DNA of 64,000 bases from Pseudomonas sp. FP198 (lineage in GTDB: Bacteria; Pseudomonadota; Gammaproteobacteria; Pseudomonadales; Pseudomonadaceae). Under the pieces are notes generated by a model. That model had not been told where the DNA came from, ran no database searches, and saw only the letters and a list, made by a program, of their open reading frames with translations. Positions 29,448-39,874 of the stretch are shown piece by piece. Every line of letters begins with the position of its first letter. Position 1 is the stretch's first letter. The DNA is taken from assembly GCF_030687895.1 (NCBI RefSeq), contig NZ_CP117452.1:2249501-2313500 (forward strand), read 5' to 3'. Made by a program: the position numbers and the translations under genes.

Positions 29448-29584
29448 GACACCCTCTATTTCCTGACAACCGTCGAAACGGTTCAAGGCTTCTGACGTTT
29501 TTTAATGGGGACAACAATACTTCATTCCGGGGGTGTTTCGCAGCCTGAGAGATAGGCAACAGGCAGATTTTCTGCCGACTGCCC

Positions 29585-29713
29585 GTGGCGAGGGAGCTTG
29601 CTCCCGCTCGGCTGCGAAGCAGTCGTAACCCGGTCAACGCGGTGTGACTTAAAGATTTCTACATCGGGATTGGGGCCGCTTCGCAGCCCAGCGGGAGCAA
29701 GCTCCCTCGCCAC
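29585..29713. repeat. REPIN, family B
   Basis: Inverted pair of the family B core between ilvE and lpdV, with inner arms ggctgcgaagcag / cgcttcgcagccc. Confidence 0.92.
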
Positions 29714-29746
29714 GGGTGAAACCCATACCTGCAGTGCACCGCATGC

Positions 29747-31129
29747 CTATAGATGCAACGCATGCCCCAATGCCCGCAACGCCGCTTCCTGCACGGCCTC
29801 GCCCAGCGTCGGGTGGGCGTGGATGGTGCTGGCGATGTCTTCCAGCCGTGCGCCCATTTCCAGGGATTGGCCAAACGCCGTGGACAACTCCGACACGCCG
29901 ACACCGACGGCTTGCCAGCCGATTATCAGATGATTGTCCCGGCGCGCCACGACCCGGACGAAACCGCTTTTCGATTCCAGAGTCATGGCCCGGCCATTGG
30001 CGGCGAACGGGAAGCTCGACACGATGCAATCGACCCCGGCGGCCTTGGCCTCGTCCGGCGTCTTGCCGACCACGACCACCTCCGGATCGGTAAAGCACAC
30101 TGCCGCGATGGCCGTCGGGTTGAATTCCCGATGCTGGCCGGCAATCAGCTCGGCGACCATTTCGCCCTGGGCCATGGCCCGGTGGGCGAGCATCGGTTCG
30201 CCGCTCAGGTCACCGATGGCCCAGACATTGCGCATGCTGGTCTGGCACCGGTTGTCGATTTTCAGCGCCGAGCCGTTCATCGCCAGGTCCAGCGTATCGA
30301 GGTTCCAACCCTGGGTGTTGGGCTTGCGTCCGACCGCCACCAGCACGCGGTCGGTCGCCAGGTTCAGCGTGTCGCCGTTGGGATCGCGCACTTGCAAGGT
30401 GCTGGCCTGGGCATCGAAGCCTTCGACGCTGTGCTTGAGGTACAGCTTCACGCCCAGTTGCTTGAGCGCCTCGTGCACCGGTTGCGTCAGCTCGCCGTCG
30501 TAGGCTGGCAGGATCCGTTCCTGGGCCTCGACCACGCTCACTTCGGCGCCCAACTTGCGATAGGCGATGCCCAGCTCCAGACCGATGTAGCCGCCGCCGA
30601 CCACCACCAGATGCTTGGGCACCGAGGTGGGGGCGAGGGCTTCGGTGGACGAGACGATCGGCCCGCCAATCGGCAACATCGGCAGCTCGACACTTTTCGA
30701 GCCGGTGGCCAGCAGCAGGTGTTCGCACTGGATGCGGGTGTCACCGACGTCAACGGTCTTGCCATCGATCACTTTGGCCCAGCCCTGAATGACCTGGACT
30801 TTGTGCTTTTTCAGCAACGCGGCGACGCCGGTGGTCAGGCGATCGACGATGCCATCCTTCCATTCCACGCTCTTGCCGATGTCCAGGCTCGGCGCCGCCA
30901 CGGTGATGCCCAAGGCCGAGCCCTGGCTGTGATGGCGGGTCTGGTGGAACTGCTCGGCCACATGGATCAACGCCTTGGACGGAATGCAGCCGATATTCAG
31001 GCAAGTACCGCCCAGAGCCTGGCCTTCCACCAGGATCGTTTCAATGCCCAGTTGGCCGGCGCGAATCGCCGCCACGTAACCGCCAGGACCGCCGCCGATA
31101 ATCAGCAGCTTGGTGTTCAGAGTGTGCAT
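29747..31129 (-). CDS. lpdV: Dihydrolipoyl dehydrogenase of the branched-chain keto acid complex (E3-Val)
   Basis: 460-residue flavoprotein that reoxidises dihydrolipoamide on BkdB with NAD. FAD-binding G-G-G-P-G-G at residues 12-17, redox disulfide G-G-T-C-L-N-I-G-C (C4C spacing) at about 40-48, NAD-binding G-G-G-Y-I-G-L-E near 180, and the C-terminal H-A-H-P-T-L-G-E-A catalytic histidine. Last gene of bkdA1-bkdA2-bkdB-lpdV; 3 bases separate it from bkdB, so it is the operon's dedicated E3. Confidence 0.96.
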   Translation of the reverse strand: MHTLNTKLLIIGGGPGGYVAAIRAGQLGIETILVEGQALGGTCLNIGCIPSKALIHVAEQFHQTRHHSQGSALGITVAAPSLDIGKSVEWKDGIVDRLTTGVAALLKKHKVQVIQGWAKVIDGKTVDVGDTRIQCEHLLLATGSKSVELPMLPIGGPIVSSTEALAPTSVPKHLVVVGGGYIGLELGIAYRKLGAEVSVVEAQERILPAYDGELTQPVHEALKQLGVKLYLKHSVEGFDAQASTLQVRDPNGDTLNLATDRVLVAVGRKPNTQGWNLDTLDLAMNGSALKIDNRCQTSMRNVWAIGDLSGEPMLAHRAMAQGEMVAELIAGQHREFNPTAIAAVCFTDPEVVVVGKTPDEAKAAGVDCIVSSFPFAANGRAMTLESKSGFVRVVARRDNHLIIGWQAVGVGVSELSTAFGQSLEMGARLEDIASTIHAHPTLGEAVQEAALRALGHALHL

Positions 31130-31132
31130 TGC

Positions 31133-32413
31133 TTACTCCACAAACAAAGTGGCGGGTTGTTCGAGCAGGCCACGCAGGGCCTGGATGAATTGCGCCGCAT
31201 CCATGCCGTCGACCACCCGGTGATCGAAGGAGCTGGAGAGGTTCATCATCTTGCGGATCACGATCTGGCCCTTGATCACCACGGGCCGCTCGACGATCTT
31301 GTTGACGCCGACGATCGCCACTTCCGGCAGGTTCAGCACCGGCGTGCTGACGATGCCGCCCAACGCGCCAAGGCTGGTCAGGGTGATGGTCGAGCCGGAC
31401 AATTCGTCGCGACTGGCCTTGCCGTTGCGGGCCGCTGTCGCCAGGCGCGAGATTTCCGCCGCGCTGTCCCACAGGCTGCGGGCCTCGGCGTGGCGCACCA
31501 CCGGCACCATCAGGCCGACATCGCTCTGGGTGGCGACGCCGACATGCACGGCGCCGGAGCGGTGAATGACCTGGGCTTCATCGTCGTAACGGGCGTTCAT
31601 CTGCGGGAAATCCCGCAGCGCCACGACCAGGGCGCGGACCAGGAACGGCAGCAACGTCAACTTGCCGCGACTGGCACCGTGTTTTTCATTCAGATGAACA
31701 CGCAGTTCTTCCAGGGCGGTGACGTCGATTTCCTCGACATAGCTGAAATGGGCCGCGCGCTGGGTGGCTTCCTGCATGCGCTGGGCGATCTTGCGGCGCA
31801 TGCCGATCACCGGGATCTGCTGCTCGTCGTGACGTTCGGCATAACCCGAGCCGCCCTTGGCCTGGGACGATGGGCCTTGGGCCAGATAGGCCTCCAGGTC
31901 TTCATGCAGAATTCGCCCGGCGGGGCCGCTGCCCTGGACCAGACGCAGCTGGATACCCAGGTCTAGCGCGTGTTTGCGCACGGCCGGCGAGGCCAGCGGA
32001 CGCTCGTCGGGATCGCGGGCCACCGGCGCCTGTGCCGCTTGGGCCGGGCGGGGCGCGGCGACGGGTTTTTCCGTCACAGGTTCGGGGCGGGAAGCCTGTT
32101 CAGGCTTCGCGACGGGTTCAGGCTTGGCCACCGGTGCCGTCGATTGAGCCGATTCCTTCAGGTTGCCGGCGCCTTCCACTTCAATGCGGATCAGCTCGCT
32201 GCCCACCGCCATGACCTCACCCGGTTCGCCACCGAGGGCGATGACCCGGCCATGCACCGGCGAAGGAATATCCACCATCGCCTTGTCAGTCATGACATCG
32301 GCCAACACCTGGTCTTCGACCACCATGTCGCCGACCTTGACGTGCCACACCGACAATTCAACTTCCGCGATGCCTTCGCCGATGTCCGGCATCTTGATAA
32401 CGTGCGTGCCCAT
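31133..32413 (-). CDS. bkdB: Branched-chain keto acid dehydrogenase E2 (lipoamide acyltransferase)
   Basis: 426-residue E2. N-terminal lipoyl domain with the lipoylated Lys in V-M-T-D-K-A-M-V-D near residue 44; a Pro/Ala/Lys-rich linker; the peripheral subunit-binding domain (S-P-A-V-R-K-H-A-L-D-L-G-I near 140); and the C-terminal acyltransferase domain with the catalytic D-H-R-V-V-D-G near 401. Builds the 24-mer core of the complex that makes isobutyryl-, isovaleryl- and 2-methylbutyryl-CoA. The next codons belong to bkdA2 without gap. Confidence 0.96.
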   Translation of the reverse strand: MGTHVIKMPDIGEGIAEVELSVWHVKVGDMVVEDQVLADVMTDKAMVDIPSPVHGRVIALGGEPGEVMAVGSELIRIEVEGAGNLKESAQSTAPVAKPEPVAKPEQASRPEPVTEKPVAAPRPAQAAQAPVARDPDERPLASPAVRKHALDLGIQLRLVQGSGPAGRILHEDLEAYLAQGPSSQAKGGSGYAERHDEQQIPVIGMRRKIAQRMQEATQRAAHFSYVEEIDVTALEELRVHLNEKHGASRGKLTLLPFLVRALVVALRDFPQMNARYDDEAQVIHRSGAVHVGVATQSDVGLMVPVVRHAEARSLWDSAAEISRLATAARNGKASRDELSGSTITLTSLGALGGIVSTPVLNLPEVAIVGVNKIVERPVVIKGQIVIRKMMNLSSSFDHRVVDGMDAAQFIQALRGLLEQPATLFVE

Positions 32414-33472
32414 TCAGACCTCCATGACCCGTTTCAACGCCGCGCCCACACGGGACGGCCCTGGGAAATACGCCCACTCCTGCGCGTGCGGGTAGGGGGT
32501 GTCCCAACCGGTGACACGCTCGATGGGCGCTTCCAGGTGGTGGAAGCAATGTTCTTGCACCAGCGACACCAGCTCGGCGCCGAAACCGCAGGTGCGGGTG
32601 GCCTCGTGGACCACCACGCAGCGGCCGGTCTTCTTCACGGATTTGACGATGGTGTCCAGGTCCAGCGGCCACAGGCTGCGCAGGTCGATGACTTCGGCGT
32701 CGATCCCGGTTTCTTCGGCTGCTACCTGGGAGACGTAGACCGTGGTGCCGTAGGTCAGCACCGTCACGTCCTTGCCCGGACGGGTGATGGCGGCGACGTC
32801 CAGCGGCACGGTGTAGTAGCCGTCGGGTACTTGCGCCTGCGGGTGTTTGGACCACGGCGTTACCGGGCGGTCATGGTGACCGTCGAACGGGCCGTTATAC
32901 AGGCGCTTGGGTTCAAGGAAGATCACCGGGTCATCGTTTTCGATGGAGGCGATCAGCAGGCCCTTGGCGTCGTAGGGGTTGGATGGCATGACGGTGCGCA
33001 GCCCGCAGACCTGGGTGAACATCGCCTCGATGCTCTGGCTGTGGGTCTGGCCGCCATAGATGCCGCCGCCGCAGGGCATGCGCAGGGTCATCGGTGCGGT
33101 GAACTCGCCGGCCGAGCGATAGCGCAGGCGCGCGGCTTCGGAAATGATCTGGTCCGACGCCGGGTAGACGTAGTCGGCGAACTGGATCTCGGCCACCGGC
33201 CGCAGCCCATAGGCGCCCATGCCCACGGCCACGCCGACGATGCCGCTTTCGGAAATCGGCGCGTCGAACACCCGCGAGGTGCCGTACTTGTTCTGCAGGC
33301 CTTCGGTGCAGCGGAACACGCCGCCGAAGTAACCGACGTCCTGGCCGAACACCACGACGTTGTCGTCGCGCTCGAGCATCACGTCCATGGCCGAGCGCAG
33401 CGCCTGGATCATGGTCATGGTGGTAGTGGTCATGGCGGTGTCCAACGCAATATTGTTGTTGTGATCGTTCAT
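32414..33472 (-). CDS. bkdA2: Branched-chain keto acid dehydrogenase E1 beta subunit
   Basis: 352-residue beta subunit of the thiamine-diphosphate-dependent E1. Recognisable segments: A-M-D-V-M-L-E-R-D near the start, F-G-Q-D-V-G-Y-F-G-G-V-F-R, E-S-G-I-V-G-V-A-V-G-M-A-Y-like G-A-Y-G, and the C-terminal transketolase domain (L-T-Y-G-T-T-V-Y, D-L-R-S-L-W-P-L-D). A low-complexity N-terminus (D-H-N-N-N, T-M-T-T-T-T-M-T-M) precedes the domain; an internal Met after it is an alternative start. Adjacent to bkdA1 (1 base). Confidence 0.95.
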   Translation of the reverse strand: MNDHNNNIALDTAMTTTTMTMIQALRSAMDVMLERDDNVVVFGQDVGYFGGVFRCTEGLQNKYGTSRVFDAPISESGIVGVAVGMGAYGLRPVAEIQFADYVYPASDQIISEAARLRYRSAGEFTAPMTLRMPCGGGIYGGQTHSQSIEAMFTQVCGLRTVMPSNPYDAKGLLIASIENDDPVIFLEPKRLYNGPFDGHHDRPVTPWSKHPQAQVPDGYYTVPLDVAAITRPGKDVTVLTYGTTVYVSQVAAEETGIDAEVIDLRSLWPLDLDTIVKSVKKTGRCVVVHEATRTCGFGAELVSLVQEHCFHHLEAPIERVTGWDTPYPHAQEWAYFPGPSRVGAALKRVMEV

Positions 33473-33473
33473 G

Positions 33474-34715
<1,242 letters not shown>

Positions 34716-34762
34716 CTACGCTCGATCTTGTGAATTTCTTGTAGTGGGCGCGCTAGCTGACG

Positions 34763-34874
34763 AATTTCCCTGGGTAGGTGGGAAATTGTCCTACAACAAT
34801 CATAGGCTCGACGTAGAAGAATTTTTTTCTCTGTTGGCTTGCTGTTTAGATGATTTGCAGATAAAAAATCTGCA
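34763..34874. promoter_or_regulatory. bkdR-bkdA1 intergenic control region with two inverted repeats
   Basis: The 194-base gap is AT-rich and contains two perfect inverted repeats: AATTTCCC-N9-GGGAAATT at 34763-34787 and TGCAGAT-AAAAA-ATCTGCA at 34856-34874. In P. putida BkdR, an Lrp-type protein, is known to bind an extended region between these genes and activate bkd in response to branched-chain amino acids; the second repeat, 30 bases before the bkdR ATG, could serve autoregulation. Assignment of these repeats to BkdR is inference. Confidence 0.5.
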
Positions 34875-34903
34875 CAACGATAAGAAACAGGAAATTTTGT
34901 CTC

Positions 34904-35392
34904 ATGCGCAAATTGGATCGCACCGACATCGGCATTCTCAACAGCCTTCAGGAAAACGCCCGCATCACCAATGCCGACCTTGCCCGTTCGGTCAACCTGT
35001 CGCCGACGCCGTGCTTCAATCGGGTCCGGGCGATGGAGGAGCTGGGAGTGATTCGCGAGCAGGTCACCCTGTTGGATGCCGACCTGCTGGGCCTGCACGT
35101 CAACGTGTTTATCCATGTCAGCCTGGAGAAGCAGGTGGAAGAGGCGCTGCAGCATTTCGAAGAGGCGATCTCCGACCGGCCGGAAGTGATGGAGTGCTAC
35201 CTGATGGCGGGCGACCCGGATTACCTGATCCGCGTGCTGGTGCCGACCATCCAGTCACTGGAGCGGTTCATGATGGATTTCCTGACCAAAGTCCCCGGGG
35301 TGGCGAATATCCGCTCAAGCTTCGCCCTCAAGCAGGTGCGCTACAAGACCGCGCTGCCGCTGCCGGCCAATGGCTTGACGCTGGGTACCTGA
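34904..35392 (+). CDS. bkdR: Lrp/AsnC family activator of the bkd operon
   Basis: 162-residue Lrp-family regulator. N-terminal helix-turn-helix (residues about 6-60; [19 protein letters not shown] is the recognition part) and a C-terminal ligand/oligomerisation domain ([17 protein letters not shown] near 100-116, with the family G-D-x-D-Y). Position divergent from bkdA1 identifies it as BkdR rather than global Lrp. A REPIN lies after the stop. Confidence 0.94.
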   Translation: MRKLDRTDIGILNSLQENARITNADLARSVNLSPTPCFNRVRAMEELGVIREQVTLLDADLLGLHVNVFIHVSLEKQVEEALQHFEEAISDRPEVMECYLMAGDPDYLIRVLVPTIQSLERFMMDFLTKVPGVANIRSSFALKQVRYKTALPLPANGLTLGT

Positions 35393-35454
35393 AAGGCTGC
35401 GCCCCCACATTGGATTTATGGTGTGACCGGGCAATGTGACCGCCGCCGATCTCT

Positions 35455-35542
35455 GTGGGAGCGAGCTTGCTCGCGATGGGGCCATTACATCCGACATCAA
35501 TGCAAGCAGACCCACCGCCTTCGCGAGCAAGCTCGCTCCCAC
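35455..35542. repeat. REPIN, family A
   Basis: Inverted pair of the gagcgagcttgctcgcgat core separating the convergent bkdR and MBL hydrolase genes. Confidence 0.92.
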
Positions 35543-35560
35543 ATTGGATATGGGGTGATC

Positions 35561-36424
35561 CTAGAGCTGATTGATCGGAATCTTCAGATAGGTCACGCCA
35601 TTACCCTCCGCCGGCGGCAAGTGGCCCGCCCGCACATTCACCTGGATCGCCGGCAACAGCAGCGTCGGCATGCCCAGGGTCTTGTCGCGCTGGGTGCGCA
35701 TGGCCACGAACGCGGTCTCGTCGATGCCGTCGCGAACATGGATGTTGTGCTGGCGCTGTTCGCCAACGGTGCTCATGCACTGGGGCTCGCGGCCCTCCGG
35801 CGGGTAATCGTGGCATACGTAGAGTCGAACGCCGGCAGGGAAGGCCAGCAGCTTGCGGATCGAAGCGTAGAGCTGATGGGCGTCGCCGCCAGGGAAGTCG
35901 CAGCGGGCAGTGCCCACGTCAGGCATGAACAGGGTGTCGCCCACCAGGATCACATCGCCATCGATCAGGTAGGCCATGTCCGCCGGGGTGTGGCCGGGAA
36001 CGTGCAGCGCGGTGGCCTTGAGGTTGCCGATAAAAAAAGATTCGTCGGCCGCGAACAGGTGATCGAACTGTGAACCATCCACGGCAAATTGCGCTTCGAG
36101 ATTGAACAGCGTCTTGAAGACACTCTGGACCTGATGGATGGATTCGCCGATGGCGATCTTGCCGCCCAGTTTCTCCCGCAGGTAAGGGGCGGCGGACAAG
36201 TGATCGGCATGGGCGTGGGTTTCCAGCAGCCATTGCACCGTCAACTGGTGTTCAGCCACGAAAGCGATCACCCGATCGGCCTGCTCCGTGCCGCTGCGGC
36301 CTGACGCCGGGTCGTAGTCGAGCACCGGGTCGACCACCGCACAGGACCCGCCAGCGTGTTCATAAACCACGTAGGTATAGGTCTTTGAAGCGGGGTCGAG
36401 GAAGCTTTGGATCTGCGCGGGCAT
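35561..36424 (-). CDS. MBL-fold hydrolase, persulfide dioxygenase/Blh-like
   Basis: 287-residue metallo-beta-lactamase-fold protein. The iron/zinc motif T-H-A-H-A-D-H is near residue 70, with H-V-P-G-H-T-P near 145 and V-G-D-T-L-F-M-P-D-V-G-T-A-R-C-D-F near 170; the last segment (G-T-A-R-x-D) is typical of ETHE1/persulfide dioxygenases and BigR-operon Blh proteins, which oxidise glutathione persulfide to sulfite. The divergent TauE/SafE permease supports a role in sulfide or sulfite handling. No fused rhodanese. The start M-P-A-Q-I-Q-S-F is chosen; the frame continues 60 codons upstream across a REP relic. Confidence 0.8.
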   Translation of the reverse strand: MPAQIQSFLDPASKTYTYVVYEHAGGSCAVVDPVLDYDPASGRSGTEQADRVIAFVAEHQLTVQWLLETHAHADHLSAAPYLREKLGGKIAIGESIHQVQSVFKTLFNLEAQFAVDGSQFDHLFAADESFFIGNLKATALHVPGHTPADMAYLIDGDVILVGDTLFMPDVGTARCDFPGGDAHQLYASIRKLLAFPAGVRLYVCHDYPPEGREPQCMSTVGEQRQHNIHVRDGIDETAFVAMRTQRDKTLGMPTLLLPAIQVNVRAGHLPPAEGNGVTYLKIPINQL

Positions 36425-36473
36425 GACAACGAACCTGTGCGGGAAGAACTCATGAAAGGGGCGGCTACGCGGC

Positions 36474-36498
36474 CCAGCGGGAGCAAGCTCGCTCGTCA
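36474..36498. repeat. Hybrid REP relic
   Basis: A single sequence begins like the right half of family B (cagcgggagcaagct) and continues like family A (cgctcg), with a decayed end. It lies between the MBL and TauE/SafE genes. Confidence 0.6.
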
Positions 36499-36631
36499 TA
36501 GACCAATCTATGAATAGCGGGTTGCAACGCTTGGGGCTTACAACATATGGTCCGCAGCTTAAGTGAGGGCCACCGCGTCCTGCAAATGCGATCACACCTG
36601 ACAACAGGCGTGCGCGGCTTGAGAGACGGTT

Positions 36632-37432
36632 ATGTTACTGGCAAGTTTTTTTGGTGTGATCATGGGCCTGATCCTTGGCCTGACAGGGGCGGGCGGCGGA
36701 ATTCTGGCCGTGCCGGCGTTGGTGTTGGGCCTGGGTTGGAGCATGACCCAGGCCGCGCCGGTGGCGTTGTTTGCGGTGGGCAGCGCCGCAGCTGTCGGCG
36801 CCATCGATGGGTTGCGCCATGGGCTGGTGCGTTACCGCGCTGCGTTGCTCATTGCGCTGCTGGGCGCGGTGTTTTCGCCGGTGGGTGTCTATTTCGCCCA
36901 CCAGCTTGCGGAAAAAATCCTGATGATTCTGTTCAGCCTGCTGATGGTGCTGGTGGCGGCGCGCATGCTGCGCCGGGAAACCCCACGGCCGGGGCCCAGC
37001 GACCACGGTGCGGCCAGTTGGGGCCAGAAGAACTGCATGCTGGATCAGCAGACCGGGCGCCTGGCCTGGACCGCCCGCTGCACCGCCACCTTGTCGGCTT
37101 TGGGTGCGGTCACGGGCATGGTTTCGGGCCTGCTGGGCGTGGGTGGCGGTTTCCTGATCGTCCCGGCGTTCAAACAACTGACCGACGTGCAGATGCGCGG
37201 CATTGTCGCCACCTCCTTGATGGTCATCAGCTTGATTTCGTTGATCGGCGTGGTCGGCGCGTTTCATGCCGGGGTGAGCATCGACCGGGTCGGGGCGGCG
37301 TTCATTGCGGCGAGCATCGTCGGGATGATTTTGGGGCGACGCTTCTCGGCGAAGGTTCCAGCGCGGGCGTTGCAGGTGGGTTTTGCCGGGGTGTGCCTGG
37401 CGGTGGCGGGGTTCATGTTGCTGCGGGCTTAG
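36632..37432 (+). CDS. TauE/SafE family sulfite exporter-like permease
   Basis: 266-residue inner-membrane protein with about eight hydrophobic helices and the duplicated family motif: G-L-T-G-A-G-G-G-I-L-A-V-P near residue 17 and G-L-L-G-V-G-G-G-F-L-I-V-P near 168. TauE/SafE proteins export sulfite or other organosulfur anions. Its position divergent from a persulfide dioxygenase-like gene fits removal of sulfite formed by persulfide oxidation, though this is inference. A central soluble loop (about 110-145) separates the halves. Confidence 0.87.
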   Translation: MLLASFFGVIMGLILGLTGAGGGILAVPALVLGLGWSMTQAAPVALFAVGSAAAVGAIDGLRHGLVRYRAALLIALLGAVFSPVGVYFAHQLAEKILMILFSLLMVLVAARMLRRETPRPGPSDHGAASWGQKNCMLDQQTGRLAWTARCTATLSALGAVTGMVSGLLGVGGGFLIVPAFKQLTDVQMRGIVATSLMVISLISLIGVVGAFHAGVSIDRVGAAFIAASIVGMILGRRFSAKVPARALQVGFAGVCLAVAGFMLLRA

Positions 37433-37449
37433 CGGAGGAGGAGGCTTTT

Positions 37450-37550
37450 GTGGCGAGGGAGCTTGCTCCCGCTCGGCTGCGAAGCAGACGCCAGGCTTGA
37501 TAATGGATGGGCCTGCTTCGCAGTCCAGCGGGAGCAAGCTCCCTCGCCAC
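37450..37550. repeat. REPIN, family B
   Basis: Inverted pair with a short spacer (ggctgcgaagcag ... gcctgcttcgcag). It separates the convergent permease and epimerase genes. Confidence 0.92.
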
Positions 37551-37564
37551 GTAGATCGCGGTGC

Positions 37565-38434
37565 TTATAACTCCCGGCACTGCATCGAAAACCCCAACGC
37601 CACCGACTGTCCTTGCTCCAGCAAGCGCAACCCCGGCCGTCCTGGCAGGTGATGAGCGTTGACCGGATGGCTGACCGGTTCGATGCAGAAGAAATCCAGA
37701 CCGACGGGGCAGTACAACAGGAAATATTCGCTGCCGCTGGCGCGGCATTCCAGTTCATAACCCAGTTCCGGTTGCTGGATCAGGCATCGTCCGTCCCAGC
37801 CGCCGAAGCCGTTGTCGACGAGGGTGTCGGGCAATAGCCGCGGTTGTTGGAAATCCCACTTCGAAGGAACGTCCCTCAGTTCCGTTGGCAGTTTCGAGGC
37901 GTCGCACATCCACACTTCGCTGGCGCGGGTTTGCAGGCGGGTACCGGCGGTGCGTGGCAAATATGGATGCAAACCCAACCCGTGCCAGGCAGCCTGTTCG
38001 GCCATGTGGGTGACGTGGAGGGCGATTTGCAGTTGGCCGCCGCTCAAGCGGATCCGCAGGCTGGCGCAATAGGCGAAGGGGTACAGGCTGTCCAGTTGCA
38101 GCAAGGCTTCCTGGCCGGTTCGCTCGGTAACCTGCCAAGGTTGCTGCCAGGCACTGCCATGGATCGGAAAGGGATCGTTGGGGCTGTTGGCTTCCAGGGC
38201 GAGCCAGCCGCCAGGGCAATCGAAACCGCCCTCGGCAATCCGGTTCGACCAGGGGATCAACGGAAAGCAGCCGAGCTTTCCCGGCAGGCGGTTTTCCAGT
38301 GCTTGCGGTGCGGGCGGGCGCAGCAACGGCGCACCGGTGCTGCGCAATGTCCATTCAACGAGGCTGGCACCCAGGTGCGGAGCCAGGGTGAGGCGAGTGA
38401 GTTCGTCTTCGAGATGGAGAAGAGGTGGTGTCAT
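37565..38434 (-). CDS. Aldose 1-epimerase (galactose mutarotase-like)
   Basis: 289-residue protein with the galactose-mutarotase fold: L-G-A-S-L-V-E-W-T-L near residue 18, catalytic-region histidines in F-P-I-H-G-S-A-W-Q near 90 and G-L-G-L-H-P-Y-L-P near 150, and the C-terminal acid in F-C-I-E-P-V-S-H-P-V-N-A near 255. It would interconvert alpha and beta sugar anomers. Placed after the hexuronate TRAP genes on the same strand, though a REPIN lies between; it may supply the anomer used by uronate dehydrogenase. The frame is open upstream through the REPIN, but the ATG at M-T-P-P-L-L is used. Confidence 0.87.
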   Translation of the reverse strand: MTPPLLHLEDELTRLTLAPHLGASLVEWTLRSTGAPLLRPPAPQALENRLPGKLGCFPLIPWSNRIAEGGFDCPGGWLALEANSPNDPFPIHGSAWQQPWQVTERTGQEALLQLDSLYPFAYCASLRIRLSGGQLQIALHVTHMAEQAAWHGLGLHPYLPRTAGTRLQTRASEVWMCDASKLPTELRDVPSKWDFQQPRLLPDTLVDNGFGGWDGRCLIQQPELGYELECRASGSEYFLLYCPVGLDFFCIEPVSHPVNAHHLPGRPGLRLLEQGQSVALGFSMQCREL

Positions 38435-38468
38435 GGCGGCGTCTTTTTCGGAAGGGCTGAAAGCTTTT

Positions 38469-38569
38469 GTGGCGAGGGAGCTTGCTCCCGCTCGGCTGCG
38501 AAGCAGACGCCCCGATTGACACCGGAGGGGCCTGCTGCGCAGTCCAGCGGGAGCAAGCTCCCTCGCCAC
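38469..38569. repeat. REPIN, family B
   Basis: Inverted pair very like the one at 37450 (same ggctgcgaagcagacgcc inner sequence), so both copies flank the epimerase gene. Confidence 0.92.
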
Positions 38570-38593
38570 AAGAGGGCTTGCTCACTGTTGGGG

Positions 38594-39874
38594 TTACAAC
38601 ACCAGATTCGGCAACCACAGCGAAATGGCAGGAATGTAGGTCACCAGCATCAGCACCAGGAACAGCATGGCGTAGAACGGCAGCAGCGCCTTGACGGTGC
38701 TTTCGATGCTCACCTTGCCGATGGCGGAACCGACGAACAGTACCGCGCCCACCGGCGGTGTGATCAGGCCGATACCGAGGTTCACCAGCATGATCATGCC
38801 GAACTGCACCGGGTCTACGCCGATGCCGACGATCACCGGCATCAGGATCGGCGTCAGGATCAGGATCAGCGGCGCCATGTCCATCACGGTGCCCAACAGC
38901 AGCAACATCACGTTGATGCACATCAGGATCACGTAGCGGTTGTCCGACAGTGTCAGGAACGCGGTGGTGATCTTCGCCGGAATCTCCATCAGCGTCATGA
39001 TGTAGCCGAAGCTGGCGGCGAAGCCGATCAGGATCATCACGATGGAGATGGTGCGTACCGTACGGTGCATCAGTTTCGGCAACTCGCTCCACTTGTAGTC
39101 GCGATAGATGCACATGGTCACGAAGAACGCCCACACCACGGCAATGGCGGCCGATTCGGTGGCAGTGAACACACCCGAGAGAATGCCGCCAAGGATGATG
39201 AACAGGGTCATCATGCCCCACATGGCTTCCTTGCAGATCTTCAACGCTTGCTTGAGCGGAATCACTTCGCCCTTGGGGTAATTGCGCTTTTTCGCAAAAA
39301 CCAGGCACAGCGCCATCAGGCACAGGTTCATCATGATACCGGGGACGATGCCGGCCATGAACAGCGAACCAATCGAGACGGTGCCGCCAGCGGCGAGCGA
39401 GTACAGCACCGCGTTGTGGCTGGGCGGTGTCAGCAGCGCTTGTACCGAACCGCTGACAGTGACGGCGGTGGCGTATTCACGCGGATAGCCCCGGCGTGTC
39501 ATTTCCGGGATCAGCACCGAGCCGACCGAGGCGGTATCGGCCACCGAGGAGCCGGAGATCGCGCCAAAAAAACTCGAGGCCACGAGGTTGACCAAAGACA
39601 GGCCACCGCGCACGAAGCCTACCAACACACTGGCGAATGCCACCAAGCGGCGGGACATGCCGCCCTCGGCCATGATCGCGCCGGCCAGGACGAAGAACGG
39701 AATGGCCAGCAGCGAGAACTTGTTCACCCCGCCCGTTACCTGAATCATCATGGCCTGGAACGGAATATCGATCCACCACGCCCCGATCAGGGCGGCGGCG
39801 CCCAATGCGTAGGCGACCGGCATGCCGATCAGGATCAACAACAAAAAACTGCCCAGCAGAATCAGAGCGTCCAT
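38594..39874 (-). CDS. TRAP transporter large permease (DctM family)
   Basis: 426-residue inner-membrane protein with about 12 hydrophobic segments; it is the substrate-translocating subunit of a TRAP system driven by a sodium or proton gradient. The DctM hallmarks I-P-F-F-V-L-A-G-A-I-M, the P-P-S-H-N-A-V-L-Y loop near 155 and N-L-G-I-G-L-I-T-P-P-V-G near 360 are visible. Its start overlaps the stop of the small permease by one base (TAATG). Context (uronate dehydrogenase, lactonase) suggests hexuronate or aldarate as cargo. Confidence 0.94.
   Translation of the reverse strand: MDALILLGSFLLLILIGMPVAYALGAAALIGAWWIDIPFQAMMIQVTGGVNKFSLLAIPFFVLAGAIMAEGGMSRRLVAFASVLVGFVRGGLSLVNLVASSFFGAISGSSVADTASVGSVLIPEMTRRGYPREYATAVTVSGSVQALLTPPSHNAVLYSLAAGGTVSIGSLFMAGIVPGIMMNLCLMALCLVFAKKRNYPKGEVIPLKQALKICKEAMWGMMTLFIILGGILSGVFTATESAAIAVVWAFFVTMCIYRDYKWSELPKLMHRTVRTISIVMILIGFAASFGYIMTLMEIPAKITTAFLTLSDNRYVILMCINVMLLLLGTVMDMAPLILILTPILMPVIVGIGVDPVQFGMIMLVNLGIGLITPPVGAVLFVGSAIGKVSIESTVKALLPFYAMLFLVLMLVTYIPAISLWLPNLVL

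Noticed and set aside
29753..31966. 737-codon plus-strand frame opposite lpdV and bkdB
   Set aside because: Antisense of two recognised enzymes; no domain features.
38435..38569. N-terminal extension of the epimerase through a REPIN
   Set aside because: The added residues are the peptide that any family B REP encodes in this frame (A-R-E-L-A-P-A-G-L-R-S); the same string appears at other REP sites.
38355..39323. Frame of 322 codons overlapping the DctM permease gene and a REPIN
   Set aside because: Runs through REP DNA and the conserved permease in another frame; Arg/His/Asp-rich shadow.
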